Counted from the stretch's first letter, positions 45,766-55,875 are shown. The stretch: 64,000 nucleotides of DNA from Alcaligenes faecalis (GCF_002443155.1 NZ_CP023667.1:806001-870000), one strand, 5' to 3'. Translations and numbers: made by a program. The notes: a model not told the origin generated them from the letters alone.

Positions 45766-48633
45766 ATGTCATCGCAAAAAGAACTGCTCAGTAACTCTTA
45801 TCTGTTCGGGAGCAATGCTCCTTACGTCGAAGAACTCTACGAGTCCTACCTCGACAATCCGGGCTCCGTCGCCGATCAATGGCGCGAGTACTTCGATCAA
45901 CTGCAGCATCAGCCAGCTACTGACGGCCGCGACAGCACCCGCGATCAAGCTCACGCTCCTATCGTCGAGTCCTTCGCCCAACGTGCGAAAGCCAATGCCT
46001 TCCTGACCAGCGCGCAAGCACCGGACCTGACAGTTGCCATGAAGCAAGTGTCGATCCAGTCCATGATTGCTGCGTACCGCTCCCTGGGTGCACGCATTGC
46101 TGATCTGGACCCTCTGAAGCGCTCCGAACGCCCCAGCATCCCTGAACTGGACCCTGCTTTCTACGGTTTGACCGAAGCGGATCTGGACCAGGTCTACTCC
46201 GCCACCAACACCTACTTCACCAAAGCCGACACCATGACGCTGCGCGACATGCTCAAGGCCCTGCGTGATACGTACTCCCGTTCGGTGGGCGCAGAATTCA
46301 TGTACATCTCCGACCCGGTCGTCAAGCGCTGGATTCAGCAGCGCCTGGAGTCGGTGCATGGCACAGGTTCTTTCAACGTTGAACAAAAACGCAACATCTT
46401 GCAGCAGCTGACCGAGGCCGAAGGCCTGGAGCGCTTCCTGCACACCAAATACGTCGGTCAGAAACGCTTCTCCCTGGAAGGTGGCGAGAGCTTCATCGCT
46501 TGTATGGATGAAGTGGTCAACCACGCTGGCGAGAACGGCGTTCAGGAAATCATCGTGGGTATGGCCCACCGTGGTCGCCTGAACATGCTGGTCAACATCA
46601 TGGGCAAAATGCCCGGTGATCTGTTTGCCGAGTTTGAGGGCCGTCACGCTGAAGGCCTGACAGACGGCGACGTGAAATACCACAACGGCTTCTCCAGCGA
46701 TCTGTCCACCCGCGGCGGTCCAGTCCACCTGTCTCTGGCCTTTAACCCATCCCACCTGGAAATTGTTAACCCAGTGGTCGAGGGTTCGGTCCGTGCTCGT
46801 CAGGATCGTCGTAGCGACGAAGACGGCAGCCAGGTTCTGCCTGTGCTGGTTCACGGTGACGCGGCTTTTGCCGGTCAGGGCGTGGTCATGGAAACACTGA
46901 ACCTGGCCCAGACCCGTGGCTACGGTACCGGTGGCACGCTGCACATCGTGATCAACAACCAGATCGGTTTCACCACCTCTGACCCCCGCGATACACGCTC
47001 CACGCTGTATTGCACGGACGTGGTCAAGATGATTGAAGCCCCTGTTTTCCACGTGAACGGCGACGATCCTGAAGCCGTGGTGTTCGTGACTCAGCTGGCT
47101 CTGGATTTCCGCCGCGAGTTCAAGCACGACGTCGTGGTTGATATTGTTTGTTTCCGTAAACTGGGCCACAACGAGCAAGATACTCCCTCGATGACCCAGC
47201 CGCTGATGTACAAGAAGATTGGTCAGCACAACGGTACCCGCAAACTGTACGCCGACAAGCTGGTTGCTCAAGGCATTCTGTCCGAGAACGAACCCGAAGA
47301 TCTGGTCAAGGCTTACCGTCAACTGATGGAAGACGGCAAGCGCACGGTTGAACCTGTTCTGACAGACTACAAGAACAAGTACGCCACCGACTGGTCTGCT
47401 TTCCTGGGCGCCAAATGGACTGACCAGGCTGACACCGCCTTGCCGATGTCCGAACTGACACGCATCGGTGAAAAACTGACCACCGTGCCAGAAGGCTTTA
47501 CCGTTCACCCATTGGTCAACCGCATGCTGAACGACCGTCGTGCCATGGCACGTGGCGAAGCTCAGGTGGACTGGGGCATGGGCGAGCACTTGGCCTTTGC
47601 AACCCTGGTGAACAACGGCTACGCCATCCGTATTACTGGCCAGGACTCGGGCCGTGGTACGTTCACGCACCGTCACGCCGTGCTGCACGATCAGAAACGT
47701 GAGCGCTGGAACGACGGTACCTACATTCCTTTGCAGAACGTCTCTGAAGGCCAGGCCAACTTCACGGTGATCGACTCGGTCCTGTCCGAAGAAGCCGTGT
47801 TGGCTTTTGAATACGGTTACGCTTCGGCAGAGCCCAACATCCTGACTATCTGGGAAGCCCAGTTCGGCGACTTCGCCAACGGTGCCCAGGTTGTTATCGA
47901 CCAGTTCATTACGTCGGGTGAAGCCAAGTGGGGCCGTCATTGCGGTCTGACTCTGATGCTGCCACACGGCTACGAAGGTCAGGGTCCGGAGCACTCCTCG
48001 GCCCGTATCGAGCGCTTCTTGCAACTGTGCGCAGACAACAATATTCAGGTTGTCCAGCCCACCAACGGCGCCCAGATCTTCCACGTTCTGCGTCGTCAGA
48101 TGATCCGTCCTTTCCGCAAGCCCTTGGTCATCATGACGCCCAAGTCCTTGCTGCGTAACAAAGATGCTACTTCGCCATTGAGCGATCTGGCTGAAGGCCA
48201 CTTCATGCCTGTGATCGGTGAAACGGATCAGGCGATTGATGCAGCCGCTGTCAAACGTGTTCTAGCTTGCTCGGGCAAGGTTTACTACGATCTGGTGAAC
48301 CACCGTAAAGAACTGGAGCGCAACGATATTGCCATTATCCGTGTGGAGCAGTTGTATCCATTTGCCCACAAGGCCTTCCAGGCAGAGCTGGCTAAGTACA
48401 GCAACGCCAAGGAAGTTATCTGGGTTCAGGACGAACCTCAAAACCAAGGTGCATGGTTCTACGTTCAGCATCACATCTACGAGAACATGACCGAAGGTCA
48501 GAAGCTTGGCTACGCCGGTCGTGCCGCTTCCGCTTCGCCTGCAGTGGGTTACCTGGCCAAACACCAGGAACAGCACAAGGCGCTGCTGGAGCAGGCTTTC
48601 GGCGCTCGCAAAGGCTTCATGCTGACCAAATAA
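45766..48633 (+). CDS. sucA: 2-oxoglutarate dehydrogenase E1 component
   Basis: The thiamine-diphosphate E1 subunit (955 residues) of the 2-oxoglutarate dehydrogenase complex, also called odhA in this group. The N-terminus carries the E2-contact region SYLFGSNAPYVEELYESYLDNPGSVADQWREYF. The core has GMAHRGRLNMLVNIMGK, AFNPSHLEIVNPVVEGSVRARQDR, and the ThDP/Mg motif GDAAFAGQGVVMETLNL through INNQIGFTT. The C-terminal half has RGTFTHRHAVLHDQ and the pyrimidine-domain region. GGTGAAG precedes the ATG. odhB and lpd follow on the same strand. Confidence 0.97.
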   Translation: MSSQKELLSNSYLFGSNAPYVEELYESYLDNPGSVADQWREYFDQLQHQPATDGRDSTRDQAHAPIVESFAQRAKANAFLTSAQAPDLTVAMKQVSIQSMIAAYRSLGARIADLDPLKRSERPSIPELDPAFYGLTEADLDQVYSATNTYFTKADTMTLRDMLKALRDTYSRSVGAEFMYISDPVVKRWIQQRLESVHGTGSFNVEQKRNILQQLTEAEGLERFLHTKYVGQKRFSLEGGESFIACMDEVVNHAGENGVQEIIVGMAHRGRLNMLVNIMGKMPGDLFAEFEGRHAEGLTDGDVKYHNGFSSDLSTRGGPVHLSLAFNPSHLEIVNPVVEGSVRARQDRRSDEDGSQVLPVLVHGDAAFAGQGVVMETLNLAQTRGYGTGGTLHIVINNQIGFTTSDPRDTRSTLYCTDVVKMIEAPVFHVNGDDPEAVVFVTQLALDFRREFKHDVVVDIVCFRKLGHNEQDTPSMTQPLMYKKIGQHNGTRKLYADKLVAQGILSENEPEDLVKAYRQLMEDGKRTVEPVLTDYKNKYATDWSAFLGAKWTDQADTALPMSELTRIGEKLTTVPEGFTVHPLVNRMLNDRRAMARGEAQVDWGMGEHLAFATLVNNGYAIRITGQDSGRGTFTHRHAVLHDQKRERWNDGTYIPLQNVSEGQANFTVIDSVLSEEAVLAFEYGYASAEPNILTIWEAQFGDFANGAQVVIDQFITSGEAKWGRHCGLTLMLPHGYEGQGPEHSSARIERFLQLCADNNIQVVQPTNGAQIFHVLRRQMIRPFRKPLVIMTPKSLLRNKDATSPLSDLAEGHFMPVIGETDQAIDAAAVKRVLACSGKVYYDLVNHRKELERNDIAIIRVEQLYPFAHKAFQAELAKYSNAKEVIWVQDEPQNQGAWFYVQHHIYENMTEGQKLGYAGRAASASPAVGYLAKHQEQHKALLEQAFGARKGFMLTK

Positions 48634-48667
48634 CGCACCCCAAATTTTAAATACGGAAAATATAATC

Positions 48668-49882
48668 ATGGCAATTACTGACGTTCTGGTTCCCCAACTC
48701 TCTGAATCCATCTCCGAAGCAACCTTGCTGGAATGGAAAAAACAACCTGGCGAAATGGTCCAGGCTGACGAAATCCTGATCGAAGTCGAAACCGACAAGG
48801 TCGTTCTGGAAGTTCCCGCTCCTGCTTCGGGCGTGCTGAGCGAAATCGTCAAGGCCAACGGCAGCACCGTTACCTCCGGCGACGTGCTGGCTCGTATCGA
48901 CTCCGAAGGCAAGGCTAGCGCTGCTGCTCCTGCCGCCGCTGCTGAAGAAGCCGCTCCTGCTGCTGCCCCAGCCGCTGCAGCTCCTGCTGCCAGCTCGGCC
49001 GCCTCTTCGGTTGCTTCGCCTGCAGCTGCCAAGATCCTGGCAGAAAAGGGTGTGGAAGCCAGCTCCGTGGAAGGTTCGGGCCGTGGTGGTCGCATCACCA
49101 AGGGTGACGCTCTGGAAGCCAACGCCGCTGCTGCTAAGCCTGCTGCCGCTCCTGTTGCCCCTCCAACCCTGTCCCTGGACGGTCGTCCAGAGCAGCGCGT
49201 GCCCATGAGCCGCCTGCGCGCTCGTATCGCCGAGCGTCTGCTGCAGTCGCAGTCCGAAAACGCCATGCTGACCACGTTCAACGAAGTGAACATGCAAGCG
49301 GTGCTGGATCTGCGCAAGAAGTACAAGGATCAGTTCGAGAAAGAGCACGGCGTGAAACTGGGCTTCATGTCCTTCTTCGTCAAGGCTGCTGTTGCCGCCC
49401 TGAAGAAATACCCCGTGCTGAACGCCTCGGTTGATGGCAAAGACATCATCTACCACGGTTACTTCGATATCGGTGTGGCCGTTGGTAGCCCACGCGGTCT
49501 GGTGGTGCCTATCCTGCGTAACGCTGATCAAATGTCCATCGCTGACATCGAAAAGCAAATCGCTGACTTCGGTGCCCGTGCTCGCGATGGCAAGCTGACC
49601 CTGGAAGAAATGACAGGCGGTACCTTCTCCATCTCCAACGGTGGTGTGTTCGGCTCCATGCTGTCCACTCCCATCATCAACCCACCTCAGTCCGCCATCC
49701 TGGGCATTCACGCCACCAAGGATCGCGCTGTTGTGGAAAATGGTCAGATCGTGGTTCGCCCCATGAACTACCTGGCTATGTCCTACGACCACCGCATCAT
49801 TGACGGCCGCGAAGCCGTTCTGGGTCTGGTAGCCATGAAAGAAGCGCTGGAAGATCCTCAGCGTTTGCTGCTGAACGTCTAA
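48668..49882 (+). CDS. sucB: 2-oxoglutarate dehydrogenase E2 (dihydrolipoyl succinyltransferase)
   Basis: A 404-residue E2 core. One lipoyl domain (about 1-75) carries the lipoylated Lys44 in VETDKVVLE. An Ala/Pro-rich flexible linker follows (about 80-115), then the E1/E3-binding domain AAKILAEKGVEASSVEGSGRGGRITKGDAL, and the catalytic domain ending with SYDHRIIDGREAV (catalytic His and Asp). It transfers the succinyl group to CoA. The start is fixed by MAITDVLVPQLSESISEATL; a clear Shine-Dalgarno is lacking. The 161-base gap to lpd contains a strong hairpin. Confidence 0.97.
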   Translation: MAITDVLVPQLSESISEATLLEWKKQPGEMVQADEILIEVETDKVVLEVPAPASGVLSEIVKANGSTVTSGDVLARIDSEGKASAAAPAAAAEEAAPAAAPAAAAPAASSAASSVASPAAAKILAEKGVEASSVEGSGRGGRITKGDALEANAAAAKPAAAPVAPPTLSLDGRPEQRVPMSRLRARIAERLLQSQSENAMLTTFNEVNMQAVLDLRKKYKDQFEKEHGVKLGFMSFFVKAAVAALKKYPVLNASVDGKDIIYHGYFDIGVAVGSPRGLVVPILRNADQMSIADIEKQIADFGARARDGKLTLEEMTGGTFSISNGGVFGSMLSTPIINPPQSAILGIHATKDRAVVENGQIVVRPMNYLAMSYDHRIIDGREAVLGLVAMKEALEDPQRLLLNV

Positions 49883-49912
49883 GCACGCGGTAGTTTCGGT
49901 CTAGTATGTTTA

Positions 49913-49943
49913 CGGCCAAGTGCTTGCTTCTAAGCCTTGGCCG
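49913..49943 (+). other. Hairpin between odhB and lpd
   Basis: CGGCCAAG and CTTGGCCG form an 8-bp stem that continues, after one unpaired T, into GCTT/AAGC around a 6-base loop. Only a weak T-rich stretch follows. It may be a partial terminator or processing site that sets the E3 level independently. Confidence 0.5.
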
Positions 49944-50043
49944 ACTTTGTTTAAGGCCCTGGGGGCTGGTGTTCGCCGCCTGATTTCTTCCCGTCTGACT
50001 TCTGGACGGTCCAGCGAGCCTTTTCACATTTATGGGATTTTTT

Positions 50044-51471
50044 ATGGCTAAGCAATTTGATGTTGTCGTGATTGGTGCAGGCCCCGGTGGCTACATCGCC
50101 GCCATTCGTGCCGCTCAACTGGGTATGAGCGTCGCTTGCGTGGACGCATGGTCCACCGCTGAAGGCAAACCCGCTCCTGGCGGTACATGCACCAACGTTG
50201 GTTGCATTCCTTCCAAGGCCTTGCTGCAATCGTCCGAACACTTCGAGCACGCCAATCTGCATTTGGCCGAGCACGGCGTGGACGTCAAGGGCGTATCGCT
50301 GAACCTGGACAAGCTGGTCGGCCGCAAAGATGTGGTCGTCAAGCAAAACAACGACGGTATCTTGTACCTGTTCAAGAAGAACAAAGTTAACTTCTTCCAC
50401 GGCACCGCTTCGTTTGGCGCCAAGGTTGACGGAGGCTGGTCGGTGAATGTGGCTGGTGCCAACGCCGAAGAGCTGGTTGCCAAGAACGTCATTATCGCGA
50501 CCGGTAGCTCGGCTCGTGCCTTGCCCGGTGCCGAGTTCGACGAAGAGCAGATTCTGTCCAACGACGGCGCATTGCGTCTGCCCAAGGTTCCCAAGAAGCT
50601 GGCCGTTATCGGTGCCGGTGTGATTGGTCTGGAACTGGGTAGCGTGTGGCGTCGTCTGGGTGCCGAAGTGACCATTCTGGAAGGCGCTCCCGAGTTCCTG
50701 TCCGCCGTGGATCGCGACGTGGCCAAGGAAGCCCTGAAAGCTTTCACCAAGCAAGGTCTGAAGATCAATGTGGGCGTGAAAGTTGGCGAGATCAAGAAGT
50801 CTGCCAAACAGGTCACTATCAACTACGTAGACGCTGCAGGCGCCGAGCAAAAGCTGGAAGCCGACAAGCTGATCGTCTCCATTGGCCGTGTGCCTAACAC
50901 CGCTGGTCTGGGTGCAGAAACCATTGGTCTGAAACTGGACGAGCGTGGTTTCGTGGTTGTGGACGACGATTGCGCCACCAGCCTGCCAGGTATCTGGGCA
51001 GTGGGTGACGTGGTGCGTGGTCCTATGCTGGCTCACAAAGCCGAAGAAGAAGGTGTGGCTGTGGCCGAGCGTCTGGCGGGTCAGCAACCTCACGTCAACT
51101 TCGACACCGTGCCTTGGGTTATCTACACCTCCCCCGAAATCGCTTGGGTTGGCAAGACCGAACAGCAACTGAAGACTGAAGGCCGTGCTTACCGCGCTGG
51201 CAGCTTCCCCTTCCTGGCTAACGGCCGTGCCCGCGCACTGGGTGACACCACCGGCTTTGTGAAGGTTCTGGCTGATGCCAAGACCGACGAAGTTCTGGGC
51301 GTGCACTTTGTGGGCCCTGTGGCTTCCGAGCTGGTAGCTGAAGCTGTTGCGATCATGGAATTCCGTGGCGCGTCGGAAGACATCGCCCGTATTTGCCATG
51401 CTCACCCAACCCTGTCCGAAGCCCTGAAAGAAGCGGCCTTGGCAGTGGACAAACGCGCTCTGAACTTCTGA
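50044..51471 (+). CDS. lpdA: Dihydrolipoyl dehydrogenase (E3)
   Basis: A 475-residue FAD/NAD enzyme that reoxidises the lipoyl groups of E2. FAD-binding [20 protein letters not shown] is at the N-terminus. The redox pair is in [16 protein letters not shown], the NAD-binding region is [20 protein letters not shown], the second FAD contact is [22 protein letters not shown], and the catalytic His-Glu dyad is in [18 protein letters not shown] 50044 is preferred to an ATG four codons earlier. There is no extra N-terminal lipoyl domain. It is followed by a terminator. Confidence 0.97.
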   Translation: MAKQFDVVVIGAGPGGYIAAIRAAQLGMSVACVDAWSTAEGKPAPGGTCTNVGCIPSKALLQSSEHFEHANLHLAEHGVDVKGVSLNLDKLVGRKDVVVKQNNDGILYLFKKNKVNFFHGTASFGAKVDGGWSVNVAGANAEELVAKNVIIATGSSARALPGAEFDEEQILSNDGALRLPKVPKKLAVIGAGVIGLELGSVWRRLGAEVTILEGAPEFLSAVDRDVAKEALKAFTKQGLKINVGVKVGEIKKSAKQVTINYVDAAGAEQKLEADKLIVSIGRVPNTAGLGAETIGLKLDERGFVVVDDDCATSLPGIWAVGDVVRGPMLAHKAEEEGVAVAERLAGQQPHVNFDTVPWVIYTSPEIAWVGKTEQQLKTEGRAYRAGSFPFLANGRARALGDTTGFVKVLADAKTDEVLGVHFVGPVASELVAEAVAIMEFRGASEDIARICHAHPTLSEALKEAALAVDKRALNF

Positions 51472-51493
51472 TAGACTTTCAGGGTGTTGTTGG

Positions 51494-51525
51494 AAAAGGG
51501 CGGGCACGGGCTCGCCCTTTTTTTC
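51494..51525 (+). terminator. Intrinsic terminator of the odh-lpd operon
   Basis: GGGCGGGC and GCTCGCCC form an 8-bp stem (one G-T pair) around a 4-base loop, followed by seven T. It starts about 25 bases after the lpd stop. Confidence 0.85.
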
Positions 51526-51688
51526 GTCACGAAAGGCTGATCAAAGCAGTCTGTACAGGCTGTGATGCGTGAGATAATTGACCGCGCAGTATGCTCAGAC
51601 CCTGCATCAAAGGCAGTGCTGTTGTGGACCGCAGTGCATGCTGGCAGACCACTACCTGTCTCGGACAGGTTCTTTTATTTTCAGTGAT

Positions 51689-52780
51689 ATGAATGTTCGC
51701 GAGTATTACCATCAGGCTTTAGCGGAAAAAGGCTACCGTGCCGACCAGGCACAGGAGCAAGCTATAGACCGGCTGCAACGCTATTACGACGAGTGGGTGG
51801 AGTATCGCAAAATGCGCTCCAGTACCTTGCGTCGCATGTTTTCCCGCCCGGAAGTGCCGCGTGGTGTGTACCTGTGGGGTGGTGTAGGGCGCGGCAAGAG
51901 CTTTCTGATGGACGCCTTCTACCTGACGGTACCGCTCAAGCGCAAAACCCGCATTCACTTCCATGAGTTCATGCGTGGCGTGCACAAGGAGCTGAATCAG
52001 GTCAAAGGCATGAGCGATCCTTTGGACGAGGTTGCCAAGCGTATCGCCAAGCGTTACCGCCTGATCTGTTTTGACGAGTTTCACGTCTCGGACGTGGCCG
52101 ATGCCATGATTCTGTACAAGCTGCTGCTGGGCCTGTTCGAGCGCGGCACGTCCTTTGTGATGACGTCCAACTACGAGCCGTCCACGCTGTATCCGGAAGG
52201 CCTGCACCGTGATCGCATCTTGCCCGCCATTGCGCTGATCCAGAAGAACATGGACATCATGAACGTGGACACCGGTGTAGATTACCGCCGCCGTGCGCTG
52301 GAACAGGTGAAAACCTATCTGACGCCATTGGGTCCGGAGACCACCGCAGAACTGCAATCCATGTTCACGGCCTTGTCGGACACGGCTCCTCAAGAGCCTG
52401 TGCTCAGCATCGAAAACCGGGATGTGAAAGCGGTGGCCTTGTCAGGCTCGGCCGTGTGGTTTGATTTCGAGACCCTGTGCGTCAGTGCGCGCTCGCAGAA
52501 CGATTATCTGGAACTGGCCAACCGTTTCCAGACCGTGATCCTGTCCGATGTTCCCCGCATGACCGCCCGTGATGCTTCTGCAGCGCGACGCTTTACCTGG
52601 CTAGTGGACGTTTTTTACGATCACAAAGTCAAATTTATTATGTCCGCGGCTGTGCCCGAGGAAGAGTTGTATGTAGATGGCCCCATGGCCAATGAGTTCC
52701 ACCGTACTGTCTCGCGTTTGATGGAAATGCAATCGCGCGAGTACCTGGAGTCAGAACGGCGCCAGGCAGTTATTTTGTAG
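51689..52780 (+). CDS. zapE: AFG1/ZapE family ATPase
   Basis: A 363-residue P-loop ATPase. Walker A is GGVGRGKSFLMDAFY (about residues 69-83), with Walker B FDEFHVSDVADAMIL and the arginine-rich segment MTSNYEPSTLYPEGLHRDRILP; all are family hallmarks. E. coli ZapE acts at the cell division ring under stress; mitochondrial AFG1 relatives handle membrane proteins. Start MNVREYYHQAL at 51689 fits the family length; upstream in-frame starts at 51578 or 51638 are possible but unlikely. The trpS gene follows after 75 bases. Confidence 0.9.
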   Translation: MNVREYYHQALAEKGYRADQAQEQAIDRLQRYYDEWVEYRKMRSSTLRRMFSRPEVPRGVYLWGGVGRGKSFLMDAFYLTVPLKRKTRIHFHEFMRGVHKELNQVKGMSDPLDEVAKRIAKRYRLICFDEFHVSDVADAMILYKLLLGLFERGTSFVMTSNYEPSTLYPEGLHRDRILPAIALIQKNMDIMNVDTGVDYRRRALEQVKTYLTPLGPETTAELQSMFTALSDTAPQEPVLSIENRDVKAVALSGSAVWFDFETLCVSARSQNDYLELANRFQTVILSDVPRMTARDASAARRFTWLVDVFYDHKVKFIMSAAVPEEELYVDGPMANEFHRTVSRLMEMQSREYLESERRQAVIL

Positions 52781-52855
52781 GGCCTGGGCGCGGCCGGTGG
52801 CCAATGCGCCTGATCCCTGACCCTGACACGTAGTTTTATAAGCGTATTTTTTATC

Positions 52856-54178
52856 ATGACGACACGAGTACTGACCGGCGTTACAACGACCGGTATTCCA
52901 CACTTGGGTAACTATGCCGGGGCGATTCGTCCGGCTATCCGTGCTAGCCAGCAAGCCGATGTCGACGCATTTTTCTTCATGGCGGACTACCACGCCCTGA
53001 TCAAATGTGACGATCCGGAGCGCGTAGCCATTTCGCGCCGTGCGATTGCCGCCACTTGGATAGCCTGCGGCCTGGATGTGGAAAAAGTAACGTTCTACCG
53101 TCAATCCGATATTCCAGAGATCCCGGAACTGTCCTGGATGCTGGGCTGTGTGACCGGCAAGGGTTTGATGAACCGTGCGCACGCCTACAAAGCCTCCGTG
53201 GACAAGAACGAAGCTGCCGGCATTGATCCTGATGATGGCGTCACCATGGGCTTGTTCAGCTACCCCGTGCTGATGGCGGCCGACATTCTGATGTTCAATG
53301 CGCACAAAGTACCTGTGGGCCGTGATCAGGTACAGCACCTGGAAATGGCACGCGATATCGCCAAGAGCTTCAACCATTTGTATGGTCGTGGCAAAGAGCT
53401 GTTTGTGCTGCCTGAAGTGCAGGTAGAAGAGGACCTGGCCTTGCTGCCAGGCCTGGACGGTCGCAAGATGTCCAAGAGCTACGACAACACCATTCCCTTG
53501 TTTGAAGGTGGTGCCAAGGCACTGAGGTCTGCCATTGCGCGTATCGTGACGGACTCCAAAGGCCCAGGCGAACCCAAGAACCCGGACGATTCCCACCTGA
53601 CCGCCTTGTACAAGGCCTTCGCGACGCCAGAGCAGACGCAGGCCTTCCGTCAGCAACTGATCGAAGGAATGGCCTGGGGTGAGGCTAAAGAAGCCTTGCA
53701 TCAGGTTCTGGAAACCATGATCGCCCCCATGCGCGATCGTTACGAGTCCCTGATGGCTCGTCCTCAGGAAATTGAAGAGTTGCTGCAAGTGGGTGCCCGC
53801 AAGGCTCGTGCCTACGCAACGCCTTTCATCCATGAGCTGAAGGCTGCTGTAGGCCTGCGCGATCCTTTGAGTACCGCTGCCAGTAAGTCTGAAGCCAAGG
53901 CCCGTAAAGCCCGCTTTGTGAACTTCCGTGATGAAGATGGTACTTTCCGTTTTCGTCTGCAAGATGCCGCCGGACAAGAGCTGTTCCTGTCCCGCTCCTA
54001 CGCTGACCCTAAACAGGCGGGTGTTGCGATCAAGGCATTGCAGACTGCTGCGTTTGCAGAGGTGACCAAGCAAGACGGCCAGGAACTGCAAATCCATTGC
54101 GCCGGTGAGGAAGTCGCGCGCGTATCGGCAGATCTGCGTGACGCACTTGAAGCCGCTTTGGATTCGATGCGCGACTAA
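52856..54178 (+). CDS. trpS: Tryptophanyl-tRNA synthetase with extra C-terminal domain
   Basis: A class I synthetase that charges tRNA-Trp. The HIGH-like motif is PHLGNY (about residues 16-21), the KMSKS loop is [10 protein letters not shown] (about 202-211), and the Trp-site region [30 protein letters not shown] is intact. The protein has 440 residues against about 330-345 for many bacterial enzymes. The additional C-terminal part (about residues 350-440) includes [34 protein letters not shown], which resembles the small DUF1508/YegP fold. Its function here is unknown. A strong hairpin terminator lies about 120 bases downstream. Confidence 0.95.
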   Translation: MTTRVLTGVTTTGIPHLGNYAGAIRPAIRASQQADVDAFFFMADYHALIKCDDPERVAISRRAIAATWIACGLDVEKVTFYRQSDIPEIPELSWMLGCVTGKGLMNRAHAYKASVDKNEAAGIDPDDGVTMGLFSYPVLMAADILMFNAHKVPVGRDQVQHLEMARDIAKSFNHLYGRGKELFVLPEVQVEEDLALLPGLDGRKMSKSYDNTIPLFEGGAKALRSAIARIVTDSKGPGEPKNPDDSHLTALYKAFATPEQTQAFRQQLIEGMAWGEAKEALHQVLETMIAPMRDRYESLMARPQEIEELLQVGARKARAYATPFIHELKAAVGLRDPLSTAASKSEAKARKARFVNFRDEDGTFRFRLQDAAGQELFLSRSYADPKQAGVAIKALQTAAFAEVTKQDGQELQIHCAGEEVARVSADLRDALEAALDSMRD

Positions 54179-54300
54179 TTAGGGGGGCTGTGGTGGGATT
54201 GATCCTTGGCAAAGAGCTTGCGTAGGATTGATTCCATGCTGGATGTCGCGAGCCTCCTTGTGTTGCCGCACTCTACGTTGAAGCAAGTTTGAAAATAAAC

Positions 54301-54346
54301 AGCCCCTGACATGAGATGTTCATCTCATGTCAGGGGCTTTTTTTTC
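54301..54346. terminator. Long-stem intrinsic terminator between trpS and the acetyltransferase gene
   Basis: AGCCCCTGACATGAGATG and its exact reverse complement form an 18-bp stem with a 2-base centre, followed by eight T on the plus strand. It should end the trpS transcript; the convergent gene may also use it. Confidence 0.82.
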
Positions 54347-54465
54347 TTATTTATCAATGCGTTGAAAGGTATTTGAGGATCAGGCTTGCGGTAGACATAT
54401 CCTTGCAGTCGGCTTTTAGCCCCAACGTTTGCTCTGTATTTGCAATCCCTAATGCAAGGGTTCGT

Positions 54466-55122
54466 TCAGGTCTGTGTCTGAATCGTGGACTTCTGGTCCC
54501 AGTCTTTGCTGGCCAGCTCCAAGGCCGCAATATCTTCTGCGCAGATCACGTCACGCAGAGCTGTGAATTTCTCTTCTGGCCATTCATATATCTTCAGACC
54601 TAGCAGTCGCTCAATTGTCGAATCGTCAAAGCGCTTGCGCACAGGCACAGCCGGATTTCCGGCCACAATCGTGTACGGTGCCACGCTCTTGGTCACAATC
54701 GCCCCCGAGGCCACCACAGCGCCTTCACCAATCACGACACCGGGCATGATCATGGCCCGCATGCCGATCCAGGCACCGTCATGGATGTGGGTGTCGCCTT
54801 TGCCCACATAGGCGTCCGTAATCTTGTCCACGAAGGGGTACAGGCTGAACCAGTCCATGCGATGGGTATGGTTGCCGCCCATCAGAATCACGGCCTCGGC
54901 ACCGATACATACGTAGTCACCAATATGCAATTGGCCTACCGGCCATTGAGAGGTCCAGGCCTTGCGGCTGTATTCGTCCCCGTACAGGTAACGCACCACG
55001 CTTTCTTCAAAACTGCCGGTCCAGGCATGGCTGTAGTAGCTGTGTGTGCCACGCACATGGATGTTGGGGTTGGATACGGTTTCGTGCAGGAGTTCGACCT
55101 GCGACCAGTGCTTTTGCACCAT
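54466..55122 (-). CDS. CatB-like xenobiotic O-acetyltransferase
   Basis: A 218-residue acyltransferase of the left-handed beta-helix (hexapeptide) type, XAT class, which includes type B chloramphenicol and streptogramin acetyltransferases. Hexapeptide-like repeats run through HIGDYVCIGAEAVILMGG, HIHDGAWIGMRAMIMPGVVIGEGAVVASGAIV. The catalytic His region is GGNHTHRMDWFS, and AGNPAVPVRKRFDD is the family end motif. GGGG/GAAG lies just before ATG 55122. Chromosomal copies are common in environmental proteobacteria; real chloramphenicol activity cannot be inferred. Not flanked by any mobile element. Confidence 0.87.
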   Translation of the reverse strand: MVQKHWSQVELLHETVSNPNIHVRGTHSYYSHAWTGSFEESVVRYLYGDEYSRKAWTSQWPVGQLHIGDYVCIGAEAVILMGGNHTHRMDWFSLYPFVDKITDAYVGKGDTHIHDGAWIGMRAMIMPGVVIGEGAVVASGAIVTKSVAPYTIVAGNPAVPVRKRFDDSTIERLLGLKIYEWPEEKFTALRDVICAEDIAALELASKDWDQKSTIQTQT

Positions 55123-55298
55123 GCTTCCCCTTCTGGACCTTGCCGCGCTGGATTTGGCTTTGCGCCAGTCACGGCAAAGTGGGATGTTTCTGTTTGGACC
55201 AGGCAGCCAGGCGAGTACAGGAGGCTCGCTTTGTTGACGCTGATGGCGGGACCAGTCTAATGCGCTTTGAGGCGCTTTGCATTCAAGCGGGCCAAAAG

Positions 55299-55336
55299 CA
55301 TCAAGCCCTGCATGAATGTTCATGCAGGGCTTGATG
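55299..55336 (-). terminator. Long perfect hairpin downstream of the tex-linked gene
   Basis: CATCAAGCCCTGCATGAA and its exact reverse complement form an 18-bp stem with a 2-base centre. Only CTTTT follows on the minus strand. It is probably the end of the tex transcript and closely resembles in design the hairpin at 54301. Confidence 0.6.
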
Positions 55337-55362
55337 ATGGGTTTGGGCCAGGAATACCTGTC

Positions 55363-55875
55363 TTATTCGGCAGGTTGAGCGGGAATATCCAGTTTTTCAC
55401 ACAGACTTAGAATTTCTTCCAGGTTCTCGCGTTTGACCACGATCAGCTGAAATTCCTCGTCATAGCTTTGGGCAAACTCCAGCAGGCAGTAGGAGGGGTG
55501 AAACTCCTGCAGCTGCTCGTTCGCCCATTGGAAAAAGCCGTCCACGTCCTGAAAAGGCATGTCGTCGTAGGGAAAGGCGGGCAGGTCCTGGCTTTCAAAA
55601 GCGGCCAGAATTTCTTCCCACAGTTCGTCCACGGTATCGGCCAGGGCCAGATAGTCGTCCAGCTCGTAGCTGATGGCCAGAATCAGAGCGCCATCGGGAT
55701 CGTGTTCCATCAGGTTCTGGGCGTGTTTGCCATACGCCTCACCCATCGCTGCCGGGCTGGCGCTGGCGGTCAGCACGGACTGGCTGATGGCTGCAATATC
55801 CTGTTCCTTCTGATCAAATCCGGTCAGCAGATTGAGCAGACGCGTCAGTTGGGAAAGGCGCTCGGTCTCAGTCAT
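55363..55875 (-). CDS. Acidic protein of unknown function, translationally coupled to tex
   Basis: A 170-residue, strongly acidic soluble protein (many Asp/Glu, for example ISYELDDYLALADTVDELWEEILAAFES and FPYDDMPFQDVDGFF), with no signal or membrane segment. I do not recognise the family with confidence; the composition recalls small acidic DUF6630-like proteins. The ATG lies 3 bases after the tex stop and its ribosome site (GGAG) is inside the tex 3' end, so the two genes are co-translated. A long hairpin closes the transcript. Candidate roles are a Tex partner or a small immunity-like protein; neither is supported directly. Confidence 0.7.
   Translation of the reverse strand: MTETERLSQLTRLLNLLTGFDQKEQDIAAISQSVLTASASPAAMGEAYGKHAQNLMEHDPDGALILAISYELDDYLALADTVDELWEEILAAFESQDLPAFPYDDMPFQDVDGFFQWANEQLQEFHPSYCLLEFAQSYDEEFQLIVVKRENLEEILSLCEKLDIPAQPAE

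Noticed and set aside
54466..55122. CatB-like gene as part of a resistance island
   Set aside because: No transposase, integron site or direct repeats flank it; chromosomal XAT-type acetyltransferases are common, so acquisition by an element is not supported.
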